A DNA stretch of 64,000 nt, taken from G963708235 sp963708235. GTDB lineage: Bacteria; Actinomycetota; Acidimicrobiia; Spongiisociales; UBA5794. The DNA lies in contig OY970200.1 in the NCBI GenBank assembly GCA_963708235.1, positions 682,001 to 746,000 of the forward strand. The letters run 5' to 3'. Below are positions 56,795-64,000 of the stretch, piece by piece (position 1 is the first letter of the stretch; each line of letters starts with the position of its first letter). The notes under the pieces are model-generated. The model saw only the letters and a program-made list of their open reading frames with translations. It did not search any database and was not told the DNA's origin. The position numbers and the translations under genes were made by a program.

Positions 56795-57586
56795 ATGCAA
56801 GAACCCGATGTCCGCTACGAGGTCGCCGACGGCGTGGCCACGATCACCCTCAACCGACCGGACAAACTCAACTCGTTCACCGCCTCGATGCTGGTGGACT
56901 TTGCCGCCCATCTCGACGAGGCCAACGCCGATGAGGCGGTGCGGTGTGTGCTGCTCACCGGTGCCGGACGGGGATTCTGCGCCGGTCAGGATCTGGGGGA
57001 CCGGGCGGTGGTTGCCGGAGACGAACCGCCCGACCTCGGCGAGTCGCTCCAGAACCGGTACAACCCGATCATCCGGCGTCTTCGCAGCATTCCCAAGCCG
57101 GTGGTCGTCGCCGTCAACGGGGTGGCCGCCGGTGCCGGCGCCAACCTGGCGCTCGCCGGTGACCTGGTCATCGCCGCCCGCTCGGCGAAGTTCATCCAGT
57201 CGTTCTCGCGGATCGGCCTCCTCCCCGACTCCGGAGGCACCTACATCCTTCCCCGGGCGCTCGGGATGCCACGGGCGATGGGGCTGGCGCTGCTCGCCGA
57301 GCCGCTGACCGCCGAGCGGGCCGAGCAGTGGGGGCTGATCTGGTCGGTGGTCGACGACGACGAGTTGGCGGACCGCGCCAACGAGATCGCCGGGAACCTG
57401 GCGGCCGGTCCCACCGCCGGCTACGCCAAGATCAAAGAAGCGATGAACGCCTCCCTCGACCACACCCTCGACCAGCAGCTCGACCTGGAACGCGACCTGC
57501 AACGCGACGCCGGACTCAGCGCCGACTACGCCGAAGGGGTTGCGGCGTTCTTCGAGAAGCGCCAGCCGACCTTCGAGGGGCGATGA
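56795..57586 (+). CDS. paaG: Enoyl-CoA hydratase/isomerase, PaaG-like
   Basis: Crotonase-fold isomerase thought to convert the ring-epoxide CoA to the oxepin. Seen are NRPDKLNSFTASML, GRGFCAGQDLG (oxyanion hole), NGVAAGAGANLALAGD and RIGLLPDSGGTY; the Asp in LPDSGG is the PaaG catalytic residue. 263 residues. GGAGG precedes the ATG after a 36-base gap from paaR. There is no second, PaaF-like hydratase in the cluster. Confidence 0.9.
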   Translation: MQEPDVRYEVADGVATITLNRPDKLNSFTASMLVDFAAHLDEANADEAVRCVLLTGAGRGFCAGQDLGDRAVVAGDEPPDLGESLQNRYNPIIRRLRSIPKPVVVAVNGVAAGAGANLALAGDLVIAARSAKFIQSFSRIGLLPDSGGTYILPRALGMPRAMGLALLAEPLTAERAEQWGLIWSVVDDDELADRANEIAGNLAAGPTAGYAKIKEAMNASLDHTLDQQLDLERDLQRDAGLSADYAEGVAAFFEKRQPTFEGR

Positions 57587-59168
57587 CCGGCATGACCCTC
57601 GATGCGGGGAAGCGGATCGCCGTGATCGGCGCCGGGACGATGGGTGCCGGGATCGCCCAGGTCGCCGCCACCGCCGGGCATGTCGTCTATCTCTACGATG
57701 CTGCCCCTGGGGCCGTCGACCGGGCCCACACCGACCTTGTCGCCCGACTTGGCCGTTCGGTGGACAAGGGTCGGATGGCGGGAGGCGAAGCCGACGACAT
57801 CGCCGCCCGCATCGTGGCGATCGACAGCCTCGAAGCACTCGCCGACAGTTCACTGGTGATCGAGGCGATCGTCGAGGACCTCGGCGTCAAGCAGGAGGTA
57901 CTCCGGCAGATCGAGACGCTGGTCGCCGACGACACCGTGATCGCATCCAACACCTCATCGCTGTCGGTGACCGCCATCGCCGCCGCCCTGCAGCGACCGG
58001 CCCGGGTGGTGGGGATCCATTTCTTCAACCCGGCGCCGGTGATGCCGCTGGTGGAGATCGTCCGTGGGGAAGCCACCGCGTCCGAGGTGGTCGACCTGGC
58101 CGAGACCACGGTCACCGGCTGGGGTAAGACCACGGTGCGGTGCGCCTCCACCCCGGGCTTCATCGTCAACCGCATCGCCCGCCCGTTCTACGGCGAGGCG
58201 CTGCGGATGCTCGGCGAAGGCACCGCCAACGCCTCCACCATCGATGCGGTGGTTACCGGCTCCGGTCGTTTCCGGATGGGACCGTTCGCTCTGATGGATC
58301 TGGTCGGGCTCGACGTCAATCTGTCCGTCTCCAAGTCGGTCTACGCCCAGACGTTCCACGATGCGCGCTTCGCCCCCCACGTCATCCAGCAGGGTCTGGT
58401 CGACGCCGGACGTCTCGGCCGCAAGACCGGTCGAGGCTTCCACGACTATTCACACGCCCACCCCGATCCGGCGGAGGCCGTCCACAGCGTCGATGTGTCG
58501 TTCCGCAACGGCCCACCCAAGGTGCTCGCCCGCGGTGACCTCGGCCATGCGGCCGGACTCGTCGATCGACTCGTGGCATCGGGAGTCGAAGTGAGCAGGG
58601 TGGCCCCGGACGAGGAACTGGGGCATCTGCGTAGCGGGCCGGCGGTGCTGGTCCCCACCGATGGGCGCACCGCCACCGAGCTCGCCGCCTCGGGTTTGTT
58701 CGGCACCAACGAGGTGGCGGTGGTCGATCTCGCCGACCCGTGGGCGGACACCGAGACGGTGGCGGTCGCCGGAGCCGCCCAGGCGACCGGGAACCCGGCG
58801 TTGCTCTTCGCCGGCCTGATCCAGCAGACCGGCATCGCCGTTTCGGTGGTCGCCGACACCCCGGGGCTGGTCCTGATGCGGATCGTCGCCCAACTCGCCT
58901 CGGTCGCCGCCGATGCCGTGACCACGGGGGTCGCCACCGCCGCCGACATCGACACCGCCATGAAGCTCGGCACCAACTACCCCAGGGGCCCGCTGGAATG
59001 GGCCGACGCCATCGGTCCGGCGGTGCTGGTCGACGTTCTCGACCATCTGCGGAGCTTCTACGGTGAAGACCGCTACCGGGCGGCGGGTCGGCTACGGACC
59101 GCGGCATGGACCGTAACCGGGCTGCGGTCGGACACGAACGAGAACCGCCCGACAGGAGGAGACCAGGT

Positions 59169-59172
<4 letters not shown>
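57583..59172 (+). CDS. paaH: 3-hydroxyacyl-CoA dehydrogenase, PaaH-like
   Basis: NAD-dependent dehydrogenase of 529 residues with two 3-hydroxyacyl-CoA dehydrogenase units. The first has IAVIGAGTMGAGIAQVAA, GIHFFNPAPVM (catalytic His) and PGFIVNRIARPFYGEALRML; the second, about residues 415-515, has ATGNPALLFAGLIQQTGI and GLVLMRIVAQLASVAADAV. It oxidises 3-hydroxyadipyl-CoA. Overlaps paaG and paaJ by four bases each. Confidence 0.93.
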
Positions 59173-60374
<1,202 letters not shown>

Positions 60375-60449
60375 CCGACCGCAACTGCACCCCTTCCAAC
60401 GACGACAGACAACGGGACGTCCCTCCCATCTCGGACCACAGGAGCTGAC

Positions 60450-62108
60450 ATGAGCCACGACTACTACCTTCGGCACCGCGACACCCTCGACAAGGCCCAG
60501 GAGGCGATCCGCAGCCGTTCCTACTGGAGCCCCTACCCGGAGAGCCCGCGCGCCTACGGGGAGACCGCTCCCGCCGACGGAGAGGCGGCGTTTCAGGCGC
60601 GGCTCGGTACGGCGTTCGAACTGGACCAACCGTCCACCGGTCAGCGGACGGTGGCGGAGACCTCACCTTTCGGGATCCCGCTCGATGTCACCTACCCGGA
60701 CTCGACACCGGCGGCGTTGCTCGAGGCGGCCGCGGCGGCCGCTCCTGCATGGGCGGCGGTATCACCCGAGGTGCGGGCCGGGGTCACTCTCGAGATCCTC
60801 CACCGGCTCTCCCAGCGGAGCTTCGAGATGGCCCACGCCGTGATGCAGACCACCGGCCAGGCCTTCCTGATGGCGTTTCAGGCCGGCGCTCCCCACGCCC
60901 TCGACCGGGCGCTCGAAGCGGTGGCCTACGGTTACGCCGAACAGAACCGTCTCCCCGATCAGATGCGGTGGGAGAAGCCACAGGGTGGCCGCGACCCGAT
61001 CGTCATCGACAAGCGGTGGCGGATCAAACCGCGTGGGGTTGCGGTCACCATCGGGGTGTCGACCTTCCCCACCTGGAACGGGTACCCGGGCATCTTCGCC
61101 AGCCTGGTCACCGGCAACCCGGTGGTCGTCAAGCCCCACCCGGGGACCATCCTCCCGCTGGCGCTGTTCGTCGAGGTCGCCCGTGAGGTGTTCGCCGATG
61201 CCGGCTTCGATCCCAACCTGGTGACGCTGGCGGTCGACACTCCGGACGCCCCCGTGGCCAAGGAACTGGTCACCGACGACCGAGTCAAGATCGTCGACTA
61301 CACCGGTGGGTCCAGCTTCGGGACCTGGCTCGAGGAGAACCTCCCCGGCAAGCTGGTGTACACCGAGAAGGCCGGGGTCAACTCGGTGGTGATCGACTCG
61401 GCGCCGGATCTCAAGGGGGTGTTCCGGAACCTGTCGGTGTCGATGAGCATGTACTCCGGCCAGATGTGCACCACACCGCAGAACGTCTACATCCCACGTG
61501 ACGGCATCGATGTCGACGGCGAGCGCATCTCGTTCGATGATGTCGCTCGTGGTCTCGCTGGCGCCATCGAGGGGCTGCTCTCCGACGATGGTCGGGCCGG
61601 GGACATCCTCGGGGCGATCAAGGGTCAGGACACGTTGGGGCGGGTCGACGATGCGGCCACCGGTGGCACCGTGCTCCTCGCCTCGCGAAAGGTCGACAAC
61701 CCGACGTTCCCCGACGCCGTGGTCCGCACCCCGGTGGTGGTCGCCGTCGACGCCGCCGACCGCGACACGTTCATGCGGGAGATGTTCGGCCCGGTGGTCT
61801 ACATCGTCGCCACCGACGACACCGCCCAGAGTCTCGAGCTGGCAACCGAATCCGCCAAGATGTCCGGGGCGATCACCTGGTTGGTGTACGCAACCGATCC
61901 GGCAGTGATGCAGGCCGCCGAGGACGCCGCCGTCGAAGCCGGAGTGTCGGTGGCGTTCAACCTCACCGGCGGTCTCTTCGTCAACCAGTCGGCCGCCTTC
62001 AGCGACTTCCACGTCACCGGGGCCAACCCCGCCGGAAACGCCTCGCTGACCGACCCCGCCTTCGTCGCCGACCGCTTCCGCATCATCGGGATCCGTACCC
62101 CGGCATAG
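60450..62108 (+). CDS. paaN: PaaN-type aldehyde dehydrogenase of phenylacetate degradation
   Basis: Aldehyde dehydrogenase of 552 residues that should oxidise the open-ring semialdehyde CoA. The N-terminal YYLRHRDTLDKAQEAIRSRS, GVAVTIGVSTFPTWNGYPG, DYTGGSSFGTWLEENL, EKAGVNSVV and nucleophile Cys in SGQMCTTPQN identify the PaaN group. Unlike PaaZ of Escherichia coli (about 680 residues), it has no C-terminal MaoC hydratase domain, so ring opening must rely on another enzyme. GGAG precedes the ATG; 75 bases after paaJ. Last gene of the operon. Confidence 0.92.
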   Translation: MSHDYYLRHRDTLDKAQEAIRSRSYWSPYPESPRAYGETAPADGEAAFQARLGTAFELDQPSTGQRTVAETSPFGIPLDVTYPDSTPAALLEAAAAAAPAWAAVSPEVRAGVTLEILHRLSQRSFEMAHAVMQTTGQAFLMAFQAGAPHALDRALEAVAYGYAEQNRLPDQMRWEKPQGGRDPIVIDKRWRIKPRGVAVTIGVSTFPTWNGYPGIFASLVTGNPVVVKPHPGTILPLALFVEVAREVFADAGFDPNLVTLAVDTPDAPVAKELVTDDRVKIVDYTGGSSFGTWLEENLPGKLVYTEKAGVNSVVIDSAPDLKGVFRNLSVSMSMYSGQMCTTPQNVYIPRDGIDVDGERISFDDVARGLAGAIEGLLSDDGRAGDILGAIKGQDTLGRVDDAATGGTVLLASRKVDNPTFPDAVVRTPVVVAVDAADRDTFMREMFGPVVYIVATDDTAQSLELATESAKMSGAITWLVYATDPAVMQAAEDAAVEAGVSVAFNLTGGLFVNQSAAFSDFHVTGANPAGNASLTDPAFVADRFRIIGIRTPA

Positions 62109-62221
62109 AAGCCCTGCGGTCCGATGGACCGTGGGAACAGAATCGGCAGATCTCCGCAGCGACGGGTCGACCCAGGCGGAAATTTGATGCCGCGCGCCGC
62201 CCGGTTCGTAGGCGTCGTTTC

Positions 62222-62730
62222 TTGGCCCTCCCCGCCCCAAGGGCGGGGAGGGCCAGAAGGGGACGCTTGGGCCGCGTTCAGGCCGTTCGGCCTTGCAGTG
62301 TCGCAAGGCCGAGTGCCCTCTTCTGCGCGTGTTCTGCCTTTCCTGGCCCTCCCCGCCCCGGGGGGGGCGGGGTGCCTCCGAGGTTCTGGGAGGAGGTGGG
62401 GCGGGGGGCGAGCTTGTCGTCCCTCAGGGTCGACTTGTCGCGTGCGGCTACGCGTTCTGGGTGCCGCGGCGTTGTTTGCGTGTCCGTCGGTGACGCTGCT
62501 GTCGGGGCGGACATTGACGCCGCGCCCCGCCCCGTCGGCGTCCGCCAGCGTCCGCAGCCACCCCTCCCCTACGGGTCTGTCGATTTACTCCGTCCGCCGA
62601 TTTCGGGCCGTTGGGGCACAAGGGTTTCGGAGCGCCCAGATTGCCGATCCGGAGGTATTCCGACGCTCCCCTACGGGGAGGGGAGGGCCAAGCGGGGTGC
62701 CTCCGAGGTTCTGGGAGGAGGTGGGTGGGG
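62222..62730. repeat. GC-rich hairpin-rich repeat block, copies C and D
   Basis: The stretch 62109-62893 holds no supported gene. GGCCCTCCCCGCCC-CAA-GGGCGGGGAGGGCC (14-bp perfect stem) is at 62224-62254. Module 1 occurs at 62371-62405 and 62694-62728; module 2 (inverted) at 62484-62568. TGGCCCTCCCC flanks recur at 62344-62354 and, as complement, 62680-62690. Open frames in it (for example VPPRFWEEVG) are translations of the repeat, not genes. Confidence 0.75.
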
Positions 62731-62893
62731 GTCTCCGGGGTGCGCTCGTGGGTATCGGGGCGGAGGAGGATCCGGGTGACCTTGCTTCCGAGGACCGGTT
62801 CCATCCACGCCGGCTGCGAGGCCATCCCGGCGGAGCAGGTTCGGTACTGCTCGTGTGGGAGAACCGAGATCGCATAGCGGGATGGGGGGGTAC

Positions 62894-62983
62894 ATGATGA
62901 TCCTGCCCGAGCAGCGGGTGGTGTCGGATCTCTATCGTGACGATGCCGGTCGATCAGGTCTACCGGGAGAGGGGTTGGTGTGA
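62894..62983 (+). CDS. Possible short coupled reading frame before the acyl-CoA synthetase
   Basis: ATG 62894 opens 29 codons (MMILPEQRVVSDLYRDDAGR and on) that end in TGA 62981-62983, overlapping the GTG of the next gene. It could be a translated leader or a remnant; no family is recognised and there is no codon evidence for so short a frame. Confidence 0.25.
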   Translation: MMILPEQRVVSDLYRDDAGRSGLPGEGLV

Positions 62984-64000
62984 CCGCAACGATGGATCAC
63001 CCTGGTGCGCCCCCGACGGACCAGGGCTTTCCGACCGTGGCGAGCCGCGTGCGCGACTGGGCGCTGCGACATCCGGATGCGGTGGCGATGCGGGCCAAGA
63101 GTCGCGGGATCTGGCGGGAGATCACGTGGTCTGACCTGTACGACCAGATTCTGACCGCCGGGCACGGTCTCATCGCCCTGGGGGTGCAGCCCGGCGATGT
63201 GGTGTCGATCCACTCCGAGGACCGACCGGAGTGGATCATCCTCGACATGGCGACGGTGGCGGTGGGCGGCATCACCACCGGGATGTATCCCGCCAACCCC
63301 GCTGCCGAGGTGGAATATCTGCTCAACGACGCCGGTGCGGGGGTTCACCTCGCCGAGGACCAGGAGCAGGTCGACAAGGTCCTCGCCTTCGACGCCGCGA
63401 GGTTCCCGGCGCTGCGCACGATCATCCACATCGACACCGGTGGGCTGGGCGCCTACGACGATCGACGGCTGATGTCGTGGCAGGACTTCATGGCCATGGG
63501 GGCGAAGCACCGCACCGCCCATCCCGGAGAGGTCGAGCAGCGGATGGCGGCGGCGACCGCCGACGACGTGATGACCCTCGTCTACACCTCTGGGACCACC
63601 GGACCACCGAAGGGGGCGATGCTCACCAACGCCAACGCCGACTACGCCATCCGACAGGTGGTGTTCGTCGACGGGCGGCTCCCCGACAACCGGATGCCCG
63701 GACCCGACGATCAGATCGTCACCTACCTCCCGCTCTGCCACATCGCAGAACGGATCTTCTCGACCTGGACGTTGGCGTCGGCAGGGACGGTCCTCAACTT
63801 CGCCGAGTCGATCGGCACCGTCCAGGCAAACCTGCGCGAGGTGCAACCGACGCTGTTCTTCGCCGTCCCGCGCATCTGGGAGAAGATCCACGCCACGGTG
63901 ATGATCAAGCTCGCCGACGCCAGCCGGTTCAAGCGGTGGTTCGGCAAGCTCGGTCTCGGTCTCGGCCGCTTCGTCGCCAGGCGCCGTGCCGCCAACGGAG
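62980..64000 (+). CDS. Long-chain acyl-CoA synthetase, AMP-forming (3' end outside window)
   Basis: Adenylates fatty acids for CoA esterification. Visible from the start: NPAAEVEYLLNDAGAGVH, VYTSGTTGPPKGAML (P-loop, AMP-binding motif), TYLPLCHIAERIFSTW, FFAVPRIWEKIHATVM. These match the FadD15/Faa1-like long-chain class, not a phenylacetate-CoA ligase (PaaK). 340 codons lie in the window. GTG 62980 has a GGGAGAGGGG tract six bases before it and overlaps the preceding short frame; ATG 62992 is an alternative. Confidence 0.93.
   Translation, partial: MTATMDHPGAPPTDQGFPTVASRVRDWALRHPDAVAMRAKSRGIWREITWSDLYDQILTAGHGLIALGVQPGDVVSIHSEDRPEWIILDMATVAVGGITTGMYPANPAAEVEYLLNDAGAGVHLAEDQEQVDKVLAFDAARFPALRTIIHIDTGGLGAYDDRRLMSWQDFMAMGAKHRTAHPGEVEQRMAAATADDVMTLVYTSGTTGPPKGAMLTNANADYAIRQVVFVDGRLPDNRMPGPDDQIVTYLPLCHIAERIFSTWTLASAGTVLNFAESIGTVQANLREVQPTLFFAVPRIWEKIHATVMIKLADASRFKRWFGKLGLGLGRFVARRRAANG

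Noticed and set aside
62222..62880. Open frames encoding VPPRFWEEVG-like peptides
   Set aside because: They are translations of the repeat modules in several frames and both strands and share no conserved reading frame.
62980..64000. Phenylacetate-CoA ligase (paaK) as the last gene
   Set aside because: The sequence matches long-chain acyl-CoA synthetases (FadD15-like) and is separated from the operon by 870 bases of repeat-bearing DNA.

Overview
The window is high-GC, gene-dense DNA from an actinobacterium, most likely an Acidimicrobiia-type lineage. The inference rests on family content: a WhiB-like iron-sulfur regulator, DUF2510 and DUF6458 membrane proteins, a DUF2342-type zinc protease, a one-cytochrome (SdhC-A-B) succinate dehydrogenase, a SenX3/RegX3-like phosphate system, many GTG/TTG starts and ATGA/GTGA stop-start overlaps. 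No rRNA, tRNA, CRISPR array, transposase or integrase gene was found.

Layout. 1-5.2 kb: the end of a PcrA/UvrD helicase, a VOC protein, a cobalamin-binding subunit of methylmalonyl-CoA mutase type and sucCD. 5.2-15.5 kb: a DUF2510 protein, a lipoprotein esterase, purN-purH-folD plus a small membrane protein, icd, mdh, a secreted polysaccharide-lyase-like protein, a membrane protein, HU and a DUF6458 protein. 15.7-21.4 kb: an SCP2 protein, sdhCAB, a WhiB-like protein, an unknown membrane-anchored protein and tatA. 21.9-29.4 kb: a secreted beta-helix protein, then pstSCAB-phoU diverging from a SenX3/RegX3-like pair across a PHO box. 29.5-33.7 kb: a carbohydrate-type ABC importer. 34.3-37.3 kb: a membrane-anchored beta-propeller protein joined in frame to a ribbon-helix-helix domain. 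37.5-43.5 kb: a peptide ABC importer whose binding protein is circularly permuted. 43.9-51.4 kb: a zinc protease, an HtrA-like protease, moaE, a DUF4242 protein with a secreted partner, a large LuxR (LAL) regulator and a HEAT-repeat protein. 51.8-62.1 kb: a PCu(A)C copper chaperone and the phenylacetate operon paaABCDE-paaR-paaG-paaH-paaJ-paaN behind a perfect 20-bp palindromic operator. 63-64 kb: the start of a long-chain acyl-CoA synthetase.

How it fits together. TCA-cycle genes (sucCD, icd, mdh, sdhCAB) can receive the acetyl-CoA and succinyl-CoA made by the paa pathway. The Pst/SenX3/RegX3 block senses and imports phosphate, and two ABC importers, the esterase and the lyase-like protein suggest scavenging of external polymers, sugars and peptides.

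Two features stand out. First, the peptide-binding lipoprotein (41769-43490) carries its normal N-terminal lobe at the C-terminus. Second, a GC-rich, hairpin-rich repeat family fills gene-free stretches at 21.6, 33.7-34.2 and 62.2-62.7 kb. Five genes (purH, SCP2, sdhA, oppF-like, HEAT) are each broken by a single small indel. Two of these, purH and sdhA, are core metabolic genes, so residual sequence errors are the simplest reading.
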